A stretch of 64,000 bases of DNA from contig NZ_FZOL01000001.1 of assembly GCF_900188455.1 (NCBI RefSeq), forward strand, positions 124,001 to 188,000. Reading direction: 5' to 3'. The notes under the pieces were generated by a model, which was given only the letters and a program-made list of their open reading frames with translations, was not told the DNA's origin and searched no databases. This DNA is from Pseudomonas japonica (GTDB taxonomy: Bacteria; Pseudomonadota; Gammaproteobacteria; Pseudomonadales; Pseudomonadaceae). Shown piece by piece: positions 1 to 9,884 of this stretch (its first letter is position 1; each line of letters begins with the position of its first letter). The position numbers and the translations under genes were made by a program.

Positions 1-1
1 G

Positions 2-286
2 GCGAAGAAGACCAGTGATCTGATACCGCTGTGCCATCCGCTGATGCTGACCAGCGTCAAGGTCGAGCTGAGCGCCGAGGGCGACGACTGCGTGCATATC
101 GTCGCGCGCTGCAAGCTGGCCGGACAGACCGGGGTGGAGATGGAGGCGCTGACCGCCGCCAGCGTCGCGGCGCTGACCATTTACGACATGTGCAAGGCGG
201 TGGACCGCGGCATGACCATCGAGAACGTGCGTCTGCTGGAGAAGCTCGGCGGCAAGAGCGGTCATTACCAGGCGGAGGCGCAATGA
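2..286 (+). CDS. moaC: Cyclic pyranopterin monophosphate synthase MoaC (3' part)
   Basis: MoaC converts the MoaA product into cyclic pyranopterin monophosphate, an early step of molybdenum cofactor synthesis in the cytoplasm. The gene is cut by the window start: the open frame runs in from base 2 and reads [14 protein letters not shown], a hallmark MoaC segment (the LCHPL motif carries an active-site histidine). It ends in TGA overlapping the ATG of the next gene by four bases, so it is translationally coupled to moaD. Only the C-terminal 94 or so residues are visible. Identification is firm from the motif and the moaD/moaE neighbours. Confidence 0.95.
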   Translation, partial: AKKTSDLIPLCHPLMLTSVKVELSAEGDDCVHIVARCKLAGQTGVEMEALTAASVAALTIYDMCKAVDRGMTIENVRLLEKLGGKSGHYQAEAQ

Positions 287-528
287 AGATCAAGGTGGTC
301 TATTTCGCCCGCTACCGCGAGCTGCTGGGTCGCGATGGCGAAACCCTCGACGGTGCTTTCGGCCGGATCGAGGATGTGCGCCAGGCCCTGCTCGGCAAGG
401 GCGAGGCCTATGCCGTGCTGGCCGAGCAGAACCTGATGTGCGCGCGCAACCAGGACCTGTGCAAGCCCGACGAAGCCCTGGTGGACGGCGACGAAGTGGC
501 TTTCTTCCCGCCGGTCACCGGAGGTTGA
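283..528 (+). CDS. moaD: Molybdopterin synthase sulfur carrier subunit MoaD
   Basis: This 81-residue ubiquitin-like protein carries the thiocarboxylate sulfur used by molybdopterin synthase. The sequence begins [16 protein letters not shown] and ends in the obligatory Gly-Gly (PPVTGG), the site of adenylation and sulfur loading. The ATG at 283 overlaps the moaC stop (ATGA). A longer open frame extends upstream inside moaC, but only the start at 283 gives a MoaD-length product. It is followed one base later by moaE, its partner subunit, so both synthase subunits are made from one message. Confidence 0.95.
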   Translation: MKIKVVYFARYRELLGRDGETLDGAFGRIEDVRQALLGKGEAYAVLAEQNLMCARNQDLCKPDEALVDGDEVAFFPPVTGG

Positions 529-529
529 G

Positions 530-976
530 ATGAGCGTTCGGGTCCAGACCGCGCCCTTCGATCCGGGGGCGGAAACCAGTGCGATGCATGCGGCCAATGT
601 CGGCGTCGGCGCCGTGGTGGCGTTCGTCGGGTATGTACGTGATTTCAACGATGGCCTCGAAGTGGCGGGGATGTTCCTCGAACACTATCCGGGGATGACC
701 GAGAAGGCCCTGGGCAAGATCGTCGTCGAGGCCGAGCAGCGCTGGCCGCTGCTCAAGGTCGAGGTACTGCACCGCATCGGCGTCCTTGAACCGGGCGAGC
801 CGATCGTCTTCGTCGGCGTCGCCAGCGCCCACCGCCAGGCGGCATTCGACGCCTGCAACTTCATCATGGATTACCTCAAGACCCGCGCTCCGTTCTGGAA
901 GAAGGAACAGACCAGCAAAGGCGAGCGTTGGGTGGAAGGGAAGCAGAGCGATTCGGACGCCGCCGATCGCTGGTAG
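530..976 (+). CDS. moaE: Molybdopterin synthase catalytic subunit MoaE
   Basis: MoaE (148 residues) is the large subunit of molybdopterin synthase and inserts two sulfurs from MoaD into cyclic pyranopterin monophosphate. Visible family marks are the GAVVAFVGYVRD segment near residue 25, the FVGVASAHRQAAFDAC segment near residue 90, and the lysine-rich PFWKKEQ motif near residue 120, where the catalytic lysines lie. It starts one base after the moaD stop and is the last gene of the moaCDE run. A REP-like hairpin follows at 1003-1034. Confidence 0.96.
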   Translation: MSVRVQTAPFDPGAETSAMHAANVGVGAVVAFVGYVRDFNDGLEVAGMFLEHYPGMTEKALGKIVVEAEQRWPLLKVEVLHRIGVLEPGEPIVFVGVASAHRQAAFDACNFIMDYLKTRAPFWKKEQTSKGERWVEGKQSDSDAADRW

Positions 977-1002
977 ATCCACTTTTCCCGTTGGTCTTCA
1001 AG

Positions 1003-1034
1003 GGACTCATCGCGGGCTTGCCTGCGATGAGTCC
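1003..1034. repeat. REP-like hairpin after moaE
   Basis: An inverted repeat with 11-bp perfect arms (GGACTCATCGC at 1003-1013, GCGATGAGTCC at 1024-1034) and a further GGC/GCC pairing inside. The sequence resembles the GCGATGAG-type REP units seen again at 11772-11857 and 22746-22785. It lies 26 bases past the moaE stop and probably stabilises the message end or helps termination; there is no clear T-run. Confidence 0.7.
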
Positions 1035-1049
1035 GCTCATCTCCGTCTG

Positions 1050-1084
1050 TTGTAATTTCGTACAATAGAGTCCAGTATGGACTC
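1050..1084 (+). promoter_or_regulatory. Candidate promoter and operator of the binding-protein gene
   Basis: A possible sigma-70 promoter is TTGTAA at 1050-1055, a 17-base spacer, and CAGTAT at 1073-1078. The -10 region lies inside a perfect inverted repeat with 7-bp arms, GAGTCCA (1068-1074) and TGGACTC (1078-1084), with a 3-base gap. A second short repeat, TTGTA/TACAA, sits at 1050-1065. The core TCCA-N3-TGGA, with the following CT, recurs in front of dauB at 4936-4948, which suggests a common regulator. The function is inferred from symmetry, position and recurrence only. Confidence 0.5.
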
Positions 1085-1165
1085 ACAAGTACAAATACAG
1101 GCAGCACCTCCCCCTTTCCTCTGCTTTGTCACCACCCCAACAACAACGAGCGAGAGAGACCCAAC

Positions 1166-1945
1166 ATGAAGACCTCCCACCTGATCGCCGGTCTGGCCCT
1201 TGGCCTGTTCGCCAGCAGCCCGCTGTTCGCGGCCGACAAGCCCCTGCGCATCGGCATCGAGGCCGCCTATCCACCGTTCGCCTACAAGACGCCGGAAGGC
1301 AACATCGCTGGCTTCGACTACGACATCGGCAATGCCCTGTGCGCCCAGATGCAGGTCAAATGCGAGTGGACCGAGCAGGAATACGACGGCCTGATTCCTT
1401 CGCTGAAGGTGAAGAAGATCGATGCCGCGCTGTCCTCGATCACCATCACCGAGGAACGCAAGAAGTCCGTGGACTTCACCCACAAGTACTACTTCACCTC
1501 CGCGCGCCTGGCGATGAAGGAGGGCACCCAGGTCGACGACCAGTACGAGGCGCTCAAAGGCAAGCGTATCGGCGTGCAGCGCGCCACCACCACCGACCGT
1601 TACGTGCGCGCGGTGCTGGAGCCGAAGGGTGTGACCGTGGTGCCGTACACCACCAACGAAGAGATCTTCATGGACCTGGTCGCCGGACGCCTGGATGGTG
1701 TGTTCGCCGATACCATCCCGCTGCAGCTGGGCTTCCTCGACACGCCGAAGGGGCAGGGCTTCGCATTCGTCGGTCCGGAGCTGAAGGATCCGAAATTCGT
1801 CGGTGAAGGCGCCGGTATCGCCGTGCGCAAGGGCAACACCGAGCTGGTCGGCAAGCTGAACGCCGCCATCGACGCGATCCGCGCCAATGGCGAGTACCAG
1901 AAGATCCAGTCGAAATACTTCAAGAGCGATATCTACGGCGACTGA
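1166..1945 (+). CDS. Periplasmic basic amino-acid binding protein (ArgT/HisJ-like)
   Basis: A 259-residue solute-binding protein of the lysine/arginine/ornithine type (SBP_bac_3 family). Residues 1-22 form a signal peptide ([16 protein letters not shown]... ending SSPLFA, cleaved before ADKPLRIG). The mature part shows the family pattern [18 protein letters not shown], then a DYDIGNALC motif and [10 protein letters not shown] near residue 75. No permease or ATPase gene is adjacent, so it is an orphan that must use a transporter encoded elsewhere. It lies beside the dauBAR operon, as PA3865 does in P. aeruginosa to my recollection, which points to arginine or a related basic amino acid. The exact ligand cannot be read from sequence. 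Confidence 0.88.
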   Translation: MKTSHLIAGLALGLFASSPLFAADKPLRIGIEAAYPPFAYKTPEGNIAGFDYDIGNALCAQMQVKCEWTEQEYDGLIPSLKVKKIDAALSSITITEERKKSVDFTHKYYFTSARLAMKEGTQVDDQYEALKGKRIGVQRATTTDRYVRAVLEPKGVTVVPYTTNEEIFMDLVAGRLDGVFADTIPLQLGFLDTPKGQGFAFVGPELKDPKFVGEGAGIAVRKGNTELVGKLNAAIDAIRANGEYQKIQSKYFKSDIYGD

Positions 1946-1973
1946 TCTGCCGCTCTGATGGAGCGTGGTTTCT

Positions 1974-2074
1974 GTAGGAGCGTGGCTTGCCCGCGAAGGA
2001 CCGCGTAGCGGTCCCTGATAGAGGTGAGGCCTGGGACCGCTATGCGGTCCTTCGCGGGCAAGCCACGCTCCTAC
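1974..2074. repeat. 101-bp REP doublet between convergent genes
   Basis: Two arms of about 42 bp, starting GTAGGAGCGTGGCTTGCCCG and ending in its reverse complement, are separated by a short loop. The arms pair almost perfectly, with one G/A difference in the inner GACCGCGTAGCGGTC segment. The same element, with different loop bases, is at 63288-63387 and a variant is at 58045-58137. It lies 29 bases after the binding-protein stop and 34 bases from the dauR stop, so it can serve as a bidirectional message end. It is a typical Pseudomonas REP/BIME arrangement. Confidence 0.85.
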
Positions 2075-2107
2075 GCAGACGGCGCGGCAGCGCCGTTGCA
2101 AAAGCCA

Positions 2108-2728
2108 TCAGGCCTTCAGTTCCTTCAGGTGCTTGTACACCGTCGCCCGCCCCATGTTCAGCACATTGGCCACATAGTTGGCCGCACTCTTGCCACGGAA
2201 TGCGCCCTCGGCGTGCAGGGCCAGGACCAGCTCGCGCTTGTGGTCGCGGTTGAGCAGGTTGAGGCTGAGCTGGCGCTGGCGCAGCCAGCTGTTGAGAAAG
2301 GTGTTGATGCGCTCCTGCCAGTCGTCGCGAAACAGCGCGTCCGGCTGCGGAATCAGTTTGCTCGGCGAGAGGAACAGGTCCAGCGCCGCCTTGGCGTTCT
2401 CGAACAGGGAAATGTTCAGGTTGATGCACAGCACCGCCAGCGGCTGGCCGTGCGGGTCGCGCAGCACTGTGCTCAGCGAGCGGATCTTCTGCCCGTCCCA
2501 GTTGAGCTTTTCGTACGGGCCGATATTGGTCTCGTCGCTACCCTCCTCGAACATGTCCTCCAGCGCCGCGTCGTCGCCGATCTCGCGCTTGGACAGGTTG
2601 TTGGCGATGTAGTCGATCTTCTGCGTGCGCAGGTCGTGCAGTACCACTTCGGCGTGGGGGAAGAACAGCGTGGCGATGGCGTCGGCGATCGCCCGGTAGT
2701 TCTGCAGGAGAGGATCGGTGGTGGACAT
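2108..2728 (-). CDS. dauR: DauR-type transcriptional regulator (YheO-like PAS plus HTH)
   Basis: A 206-residue regulator with an N-terminal YheO-like PAS domain (about residues 10-120) and a C-terminal helix-turn-helix (GKSAANYVANVLNMGRATVY, about residues 178-197). DauR in P. aeruginosa represses dauBAR and responds to D-arginine. The ATG at 2728 is preferred because GGAG lies about 11 bases upstream; an in-frame ATG at 2812 has no ribosome-binding site and overlaps dauA. It is the last gene of dauB-dauA-dauR, so the regulator is made by the operon it controls. Its likely binding site is the inverted repeat upstream of dauB. Confidence 0.88.
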   Translation of the reverse strand: MSTTDPLLQNYRAIADAIATLFFPHAEVVLHDLRTQKIDYIANNLSKREIGDDAALEDMFEEGSDETNIGPYEKLNWDGQKIRSLSTVLRDPHGQPLAVLCINLNISLFENAKAALDLFLSPSKLIPQPDALFRDDWQERINTFLNSWLRQRQLSLNLLNRDHKRELVLALHAEGAFRGKSAANYVANVLNMGRATVYKHLKELKA

Positions 2729-2804
2729 TCGGGCGGGCTCCGCGAAGGGGGTCAGCGCCCTTGGAGCAAGGGCGCTGGGAGTGTGCCGCAAACGCGCGGG
2801 GGCG

Positions 2805-3950
<1,146 letters not shown>

Positions 3951-4901
3951 TCAGTGGCCGCGCTGCAGGTGATACAGGGCGTTGGCCAGGGCGATGTCTT
4001 CCAGACCCAGGCCGATGGAGCGGAAGAACGCGTGGCGCTGGTAGTCCGGGCGTGCGGCCTGGCCGCTGACCAGTTCCGGCAGGTCGCCACGGATGGCTTC
4101 CGGGCTCCAGCCGTGCTGTTCGGCGGCGAGGCGCATTTCGCCGGCGCTGCCGGGGGTGGTCTCGCGGTAGTCGCAGTAGACATCCATGGCCGCCAGGCTG
4201 GCCGGCGGTACTTCGTGGGCGCGCACGGCGTTGGTGCTGATGGAGGTGATCAGCGCCGGTTTGCTCAGGCTGGCCGGATCGATGACCGGACGGGCCGAGG
4301 AGGTGCAGAGCAGGATGACATCGGCGTCGATCAGCGCTGCGTCGGCATCGTCGTGCAGGCTCAGGCGTGGATCGCTGGAGGCCAGGGCATCGCGTTCGCT
4401 GGCGCCGAGGTCTTTCAGGCTCGGCGCGTAGAGACGAATGTCCTGCCATGGGCGCAGTTCGCGCGCGTAGCGCAGGTGCGCGCGGGCGACCGGACCGCCA
4501 CCGATGATGGTCAGGCGCCGGGCGCTGTCGGGGGCGAGGGCGTCCACGGCCACGGCGGTGGCCGCGGCGGTGCGGGCGATGGTCAGTTCACCGGCATCGC
4601 AGAGCAGCAGCGGCTGGCCGCTGTCCATGGACATCAGCAGGGTCCAGGCGGTGACCAGCGGGCCCTGTTCGCGAACGATGTAGGGCGAGGTCTTGACCCC
4701 GTAGACGCGGTCTTCGGCGAGCACGCCGCCGTAGTTGATGAAGTCGCCCTGGCCGGCCGGGAATTCCACCAGTTGCTGCGCGGGCTGTACTGCCTGGCCG
4801 GCGGCGAGGTCGCGGAACAGGTCGCGCATCACCCGGGGAACATCCACCTGGGCGAGCAGTTGACGGGCTTGCTGCTGATCGAGAACGAGGGGGGCGGCCA
4901 T
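3951..4901 (-). CDS. dauB: DauB, ornithine cyclodeaminase/mu-crystallin family reductase
   Basis: A 316-residue NAD(P)H-dependent enzyme of the ornithine cyclodeaminase/mu-crystallin family. In the DauA-DauB couple, 2-ketoarginine made from D-arginine by DauA is reductively aminated to L-arginine, so the pair racemises D- to L-arginine. The nucleotide-binding GGGPVARAHLRYARE segment is near residue 135 and the family motif EDRVYGVKTSPY is near residue 63. The ATG at 4901 follows a GGAG site. It is the first gene of dauBAR, reading from the AT-rich promoter at 4920-4975. Confidence 0.9.
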   Translation of the reverse strand: MAAPLVLDQQQARQLLAQVDVPRVMRDLFRDLAAGQAVQPAQQLVEFPAGQGDFINYGGVLAEDRVYGVKTSPYIVREQGPLVTAWTLLMSMDSGQPLLLCDAGELTIARTAAATAVAVDALAPDSARRLTIIGGGPVARAHLRYARELRPWQDIRLYAPSLKDLGASERDALASSDPRLSLHDDADAALIDADVILLCTSSARPVIDPASLSKPALITSISTNAVRAHEVPPASLAAMDVYCDYRETTPGSAGEMRLAAEQHGWSPEAIRGDLPELVSGQAARPDYQRHAFFRSIGLGLEDIALANALYHLQRGH

Positions 4902-4922
4902 CGGGGTGCTCCGGGGTTGGGT

Positions 4923-4958
4923 TTAAACTAATTTTTCCATTATGGACTTTTAGTTTAA
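4923..4958 (-). promoter_or_regulatory. Candidate DauR operator upstream of dauB
   Basis: An AT-rich block about 22-57 bases upstream of the dauB ATG holds a perfect 9-bp inverted repeat, TTAAACTAA (4923-4931) and TTAGTTTAA (4950-4958). Nested almost at its centre is TCCA-TTA-TGGA (4936-4946). The segment TCCATTATGGACT (4936-4948) matches TCCAGTATGGACT in front of the binding-protein gene at 12 of 13 positions. Position and symmetry fit an operator overlapping the dauB promoter. That DauR is the protein that binds is an inference. Confidence 0.6.
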
Positions 4959-5010
4959 GTTTTTGCTATCCCCGTCGTCTGAAAAATCTTGGCGCTGCAA
5001 GGCAGCCCCA

Positions 5011-5043
5011 AAAAGAAAAACGCAGCCCTGAGGCTGCGTTTCC
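5011..5043 (-). terminator. Rho-independent terminator of rhlB
   Basis: Stem AACGCAGCC (5019-5027) and GGCTGCGTT (5032-5040) with a 4-base loop. On the minus strand it is followed by a T-rich run (the A-rich stretch 5011-5020 on the plus strand). It lies immediately after the rhlB stop at 5048. Confidence 0.88.
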
Positions 5044-5047
5044 TTGA

Positions 5048-6514
5048 TTACCCGTGCTTCTTCGGCACCGGTTTGAGCAACTCCGTCGGCGGCATCTCGC
5101 AACTGATCTTGCGCCCCAGCAATGCCTCGATCGCCGGCAACTGATAGGAATCGTCCTCGCCGGCGAAGCTGATCGACACGCCGCTGGTCCCGGCGCGGCC
5201 CGTCCGGCCGATGCGGTGGACGTAGTCGTCGGGATCTTCCGGCAGGGTGAAGTTGATCACGTGGCTGATGCCGTCGATATGGATGCCGCGACCCGCCACG
5301 TCGGTCGCCACCAGCACGGTGATGCGGCCTTCACGGAAGTTTTCCAGGGTGCGGATGCGCTTGTGCTGCGGCACGTCGCCGGACAGTTGCGCGGCATTCA
5401 CGCCGTCGCGCACCAGGCGCTCCTCGATGCGGCGCACCTCGTCCTTGCGGTTGGCGAAGACGATGACCCGCTCCCACTTGTTCTCGGTGACCAGGTTGTA
5501 CAGCAGCTTGTACTTGTCGCTGCCGGCCACGGCGTAGACGTGTTGTTCCACGGTTTCGCTGGCGACGTTCTCCGGCTCGATCTCGACGATGGCCGGGGTG
5601 GTGGTCCACTGCTTGGCCAGGTTCATCACGTCTTCGGTGAAGGTGGCGGAGAACAGCAGGGTCTGACGCTCGGCCTTCGGTGGGGTCTGACGAATGATCT
5701 GACGCACCTGCGGGATGAAACCCATGTCCAGCATGCGGTCGGCTTCGTCCAGCACCAGCACCTCGACCATGTCCAGGTGCACTTCGCCGCGCTGGTTGAA
5801 GTCCAGCAGGCGGCCCGGCGTGGCGACGAGGATGTCGCAATGACGGGCTTCCAGGGCCTTGAGCTGCTTGTCGTAGTCCATCCCGCCGACGAAGGTCATC
5901 ACGTTGAGGCCGGTGTACTTGGTCAGCGCCGCGGCATCCTTGGCGATCTGCACCACCAGCTCGCGGGTCGGCGCGATGATCAGCGCACGTGGCTCGCCCA
6001 TGTAGCGCTCTTTCGGCGGTGGGGTCTGCTGCAGCTGGGTGATGATCGAGATCAGGAAGGCCGCGGTCTTGCCGGTACCGGTCTGGGCCCGGCCGATGGC
6101 GTCCTGGCCGCGCAGGGTGAAGCCGAGCACCTGGGCCTGGATCGGTGTGCAGTACGGGAAACCGAGATCGTGGATGGCATGCATCAGCTCGTTGGAGAGC
6201 TTGAAATCGTGGAAGCGGGTCTTGCCTTCCTGCGGTTCGACCGCGAAGTCTTCCAGCTTCCAGGTCGAGGCCTGGGGTTTCGGCTTGCGCTCGCGGCGCG
6301 GCTTGGCGGCGGGTGCCGGCTCGGCGGGCGCCGCTTCTGCAGGCGTCGGCTGAGCAGCAGCGGGCTGGGCCACTTCGCTGTTCCTGGCCGGGGCTCTGGG
6401 CGCTGGGGCGGGAGCGGGTGCTGGAGCGGGCGGCTGCATCACGGGGGCAGCGCTTTCGGCGGCGAGTTGCTCGACCTCGCCTTTGCCGAACATTTTCTTG
6501 AGTGCTTTGAGCAC
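5048..6514 (-). CDS. rhlB: ATP-dependent RNA helicase RhlB (DEAD box)
   Basis: A 488-residue DEAD-box helicase; RhlB unwinds structured RNA and works with the RNase E degradosome. After [13 protein letters not shown] come about 75 residues rich in Ala and Pro (including alternating Ala-Pro) and a basic [11 protein letters not shown] patch, then the helicase core: AQTGTGKT (motif I), PTREL (Ia), [12 protein letters not shown] (II), SATF (III), [13 protein letters not shown] (V) and [10 protein letters not shown] (VI). The start is GTG at 6514 with a GAGAAG site. The Ala/Pro N-terminal extension is absent from the E. coli protein as I know it and is probably a flexible tether. Confidence 0.93.
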   Translation of the reverse strand: MLKALKKMFGKGEVEQLAAESAAPVMQPPAPAPAPAPAPRAPARNSEVAQPAAAQPTPAEAAPAEPAPAAKPRRERKPKPQASTWKLEDFAVEPQEGKTRFHDFKLSNELMHAIHDLGFPYCTPIQAQVLGFTLRGQDAIGRAQTGTGKTAAFLISIITQLQQTPPPKERYMGEPRALIIAPTRELVVQIAKDAAALTKYTGLNVMTFVGGMDYDKQLKALEARHCDILVATPGRLLDFNQRGEVHLDMVEVLVLDEADRMLDMGFIPQVRQIIRQTPPKAERQTLLFSATFTEDVMNLAKQWTTTPAIVEIEPENVASETVEQHVYAVAGSDKYKLLYNLVTENKWERVIVFANRKDEVRRIEERLVRDGVNAAQLSGDVPQHKRIRTLENFREGRITVLVATDVAGRGIHIDGISHVINFTLPEDPDDYVHRIGRTGRAGTSGVSISFAGEDDSYQLPAIEALLGRKISCEMPPTELLKPVPKKHG

Positions 6515-6616
6515 GGGCTTCTCGTCAATTGGTTAAGGAATGTACGCCGGGCAGTGTAATGCAAGATCCGGGCTCGGCGTAGGGGAATGCACCGACAACT
6601 ACAGGGAATGCGACTT

Positions 6617-7300
<684 letters not shown>

Positions 7301-7409
7301 TCAATGGGGTGCATGAAAAAAAGGCACGCGGGGATCACAGCTAAAAAAGATGTCGCATTGCTATAACTTTGCCCGTTGCAACTGACTGAATCGCTTTAGC
7401 GAAACGATC

Positions 7410-7425
7410 TGGTACGCGCTTTGCA
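7410..7425 (+). promoter_or_regulatory. Sigma-54 promoter of aapJQMP
   Basis: The sequence TGGTACGCGCTTTGCA fits the sigma-54 consensus TGGYACG-N4-TTGCW exactly, with the -24 GG (7411-7412) and -12 GC (7423-7424) at the correct spacing. It lies in the 335-bp gap 7274-7608, leaving a leader of about 170 bases before aapJ. Just upstream is TCGCTTTAGCGA (7391-7402), a small palindrome. Further up, TGCAC (7290-7294) and GTGCA (7309-7313) are half-sites resembling those of NtrC, although 14 rather than 7 bases apart. Nitrogen-responsive, RpoN-dependent expression is therefore likely; the activator is not known. Nothing else coding is seen in the gap. Confidence 0.8.
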
Positions 7426-7608
7426 AATCCGTCGGGTACGTGAGGGAAGTAGCAATGCGCGGTAACACCCCTCATGGGAAACCCAAGGCTGTCACAGAAC
7501 AGCGAATTGCGCCAATTGACCCAATAACAAGCCGAAAAGGGTCGGATGCGCCTCATAAGGGTGCGGTGCAAACCGGCTCAACACAATAAGAGCGAACTGG
7601 AGGTTTTA

Positions 7609-8637
7609 ATGAAGATGTTGAAGACCACCCTGGCAGTCATGACGGCTGCCGCGGCACTGGGCGTGAGCGCCATGGCCCAGGCGGGTGCGACCCTGGATGC
7701 AGTGCAGAAGAAGGGTTTCGTCCAGTGCGGCGTGAGTGACGGTCTGCCGGGCTTCTCGGTACCGGACGCCAAGGGCACCATCGTCGGTATCGACGCCGAC
7801 GTCTGCCGCGCTGTCGCGGCCGCGGTATTCGGTGACGCGACCAAGGTCAAGTTCAGCCAGCTCAACGCCAAGGAGCGCTTCACCGCGCTGCAGTCCGGCG
7901 AAGTCGACGTGCTGTCGCGCAACACCACCTGGACCAGCTCGCGCGACGCCGGCATGGGCCTGGTATTCGCCGGTGTCACCTACTACGACGGCATCGGTTT
8001 CCTGGTGAACAAGAAGCTCGGCGTTTCCAGCGCCAAGGAGCTCGATGGTGCAACCATCTGCATCCAGGCCGGTACCACCACCGAGCTGAACGTGTCGGAC
8101 TACTTCCGCGCCAACGGTCTGAAATACACCCCGATCACCTTCGACACTTCCGACGAGAGCGCCAAGTCGCTGGAGTCCGGTCGTTGCGACGTGCTGACCT
8201 CGGACAAGTCGCAGCTCTACGCACAACGCTCCAAGCTGGCCGCGCCGACCGACTACGTCGTGCTGCCGGAAACCATCTCCAAGGAGCCGCTGGGCCCGGT
8301 GGTGCGCAAGGGTGACGAGGAGTGGTTCTCCATCGTGCGCTGGACCCTGTTCGCCATGCTCAATGCCGAAGAAATGGGCATCACCTCGAAGAACGTCGAG
8401 GCCGAAGCCAAGGCCACCAAGAACCCTGACGTCGCGCGCATGCTCGGTGCCGACGGCGAATACGGCAAGGACCTGAAACTGCCGAAGGACTGGGTGGTAC
8501 AGATCGTCAAGCAGGTGGGCAACTACGGCGAAGTGTTCGAGAAGAACCTCGGCAAGGGCACCCCGCTGCAGATCGACCGCGGTCTGAACGCCCTGTGGAA
8601 CAACGGCGGTATCCAGTACGCGCCGCCGGTGCGCTGA
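7609..8637 (+). CDS. aapJ: General L-amino-acid ABC transporter, binding protein AapJ
   Basis: A 342-residue periplasmic solute-binding protein of the AapJ/BztA type, longer than the usual 260-residue polar amino-acid binding proteins. Residues 1-24 are a signal peptide (MKMLKTTLAVMTAAAALG... AMAQA). The mature protein has the expected FVQCGVSDGLPGFSVPDAKG and GIDADVCRAVAAAVFGD motifs. The start at 7609 follows a GGAGG site; an upstream in-frame start at 7546 would add 21 non-signal residues and is rejected. It is the first gene of aapJQMP and is separated from the permease gene by a strong hairpin. Confidence 0.94.
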   Translation: MKMLKTTLAVMTAAAALGVSAMAQAGATLDAVQKKGFVQCGVSDGLPGFSVPDAKGTIVGIDADVCRAVAAAVFGDATKVKFSQLNAKERFTALQSGEVDVLSRNTTWTSSRDAGMGLVFAGVTYYDGIGFLVNKKLGVSSAKELDGATICIQAGTTTELNVSDYFRANGLKYTPITFDTSDESAKSLESGRCDVLTSDKSQLYAQRSKLAAPTDYVVLPETISKEPLGPVVRKGDEEWFSIVRWTLFAMLNAEEMGITSKNVEAEAKATKNPDVARMLGADGEYGKDLKLPKDWVVQIVKQVGNYGEVFEKNLGKGTPLQIDRGLNALWNNGGIQYAPPVR

Positions 8638-8643
8638 TTGGGC

Positions 8644-8677
8644 CGGCCCGCGGTGACGCTGTGGTCACCGCGGGCCG
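8644..8677 (+). terminator. Hairpin between aapJ and aapQ (attenuator-like)
   Basis: Perfect 14-bp arms CGGCCCGCGGTGAC (8644-8657) and GTCACCGCGGGCCG (8664-8677) around a 6-base loop, followed by a pyrimidine-rich stretch with only short T runs. Placed between the binding-protein gene and the permease genes, it is likely to protect the aapJ message from 3' decay or to cause partial termination, giving more binding protein than permease. This is a common arrangement in ABC importer operons. Confidence 0.75.
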
Positions 8678-8704
8678 TATCGTTCCTTCTTTTCGGGGCC
8701 TTTC

Positions 8705-9874
8705 ATGCACAATCCACCCAGGGGCTTGTCCCTTAGCGATCCACGCGTTCGCGCGTGGCTGTTCCAGATCCTCACGATCGTCTTCGTGGTCGGTCTGGGC
8801 TGGTACCTGTTCCACAACACCCAGACCAACCTGCAACACCGGGGTATCACCTCGGGCTTCGACTTCCTCGAACGCAGCGCCGGCTTCGGCATCGCCCAGC
8901 ATCTGATTCCCTATGTCGAGTCCGATTCCTACGCCCGGGTCTTCGTCATCGGCCTGCTCAACACGCTGCTGGTGACCTTCATCGGGATCATCCTGGCGAC
9001 CTTGCTCGGCTTCATCATCGGCGTGGCGCGGCTGTCGCCGAACTGGATGATCAACAAGCTGGCAACGGTCTACGTCGAGACCTTCCGCAACATCCCGCCG
9101 CTGCTGCAGATCCTGTTCTGGTACTTCGCCGTGTTCCTGACCCTGCCGGGACCGCGGGGCAGCATCAACCTCAACGACACCTTCTTCATCAGCAACCGCG
9201 GCCTGAACATGCCCGGCGCCTCGATCGCCGAAGGTTTCTGGCCGTTCGTGATTGCCGTGCTGCTGGCCATCGTCGCGGTGGTCGCCATGGTGCGCTGGGC
9301 CAACCGTCGCTTCGAGGCGAGCGGTGAGCCGTTCCACAAGTTCTGGGCCGCCGTCGGCCTGCTGCTGGTAATCCCGGGCCTGAGCGTGCTGCTGTTCGGC
9401 AACCCGCTGAGCTGGGAACTGCCGCAATTGAAAGGATTCAACTTCGCGGGCGGCTGGGTACTGATCCCCGAACTGCTGGCGCTCACCCTGGCCTTGACCA
9501 TCTATACCGCGGCGTTCATCGCCGAGATCGTCCGTTCCGGGATTCGCTCGGTGAGCCACGGCCAGACCGAGGCGGCCCGCTCCCTCGGCCTGCGCGAAGG
9601 CCCGACGCTGCGCAAGGTGATCATTCCCCAGGCGCTGCGGGTGATCATTCCGCCGCTGACCAGCCAGTACCTGAACCTGGCGAAGAACTCCTCGCTGGCG
9701 GCCGGCATCGGCTATCCGGAAATGGTCTCGCTGTTCGCCGGCACCGTGCTCAACCAGACCGGGCAGGCCATCGAGGTGATCGCCATCACCATGAGCGTGT
9801 ACCTGGCCATCAGCATCAGCATTTCCCTGCTGATGAACTGGTACAACAAGCGCATCGCGCTGATCGAGCGGTAA
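8705..9874 (+). CDS. aapQ: General L-amino-acid ABC transporter permease AapQ
   Basis: A 389-residue inner-membrane permease of the HisM/AapQ family. A first membrane segment is at about residues 17-37 (WLFQILTIVFVVGLGWYLF), then an N-terminal half of the transport domain, a long insert (about residues 150-250) typical of AapQ/BztB, and the C-terminal half. The ATPase-contact (EAA) loop reads EAARSLGLREGPTLRKVIIP near residue 297. It starts with ATG after a GGGG site and is followed 10 bases later by aapM. Confidence 0.93.
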   Translation: MHNPPRGLSLSDPRVRAWLFQILTIVFVVGLGWYLFHNTQTNLQHRGITSGFDFLERSAGFGIAQHLIPYVESDSYARVFVIGLLNTLLVTFIGIILATLLGFIIGVARLSPNWMINKLATVYVETFRNIPPLLQILFWYFAVFLTLPGPRGSINLNDTFFISNRGLNMPGASIAEGFWPFVIAVLLAIVAVVAMVRWANRRFEASGEPFHKFWAAVGLLLVIPGLSVLLFGNPLSWELPQLKGFNFAGGWVLIPELLALTLALTIYTAAFIAEIVRSGIRSVSHGQTEAARSLGLREGPTLRKVIIPQALRVIIPPLTSQYLNLAKNSSLAAGIGYPEMVSLFAGTVLNQTGQAIEVIAITMSVYLAISISISLLMNWYNKRIALIER

Positions 9875-9884
9875 GGAGACGCGC

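Noticed and set aside
1974..2074. Long inverted repeat considered as insertion-sequence ends or a phage attachment site.
   Set aside because: No transposase lies between the arms, there is no target duplication, and the same element recurs at gene ends as a REP doublet.
1037..2101. A 354-residue minus-strand open frame covering the binding-protein gene and the REP doublet.
   Set aside because: It runs through a palindromic repeat and opposite a clear gene with a signal peptide; no domain is visible.
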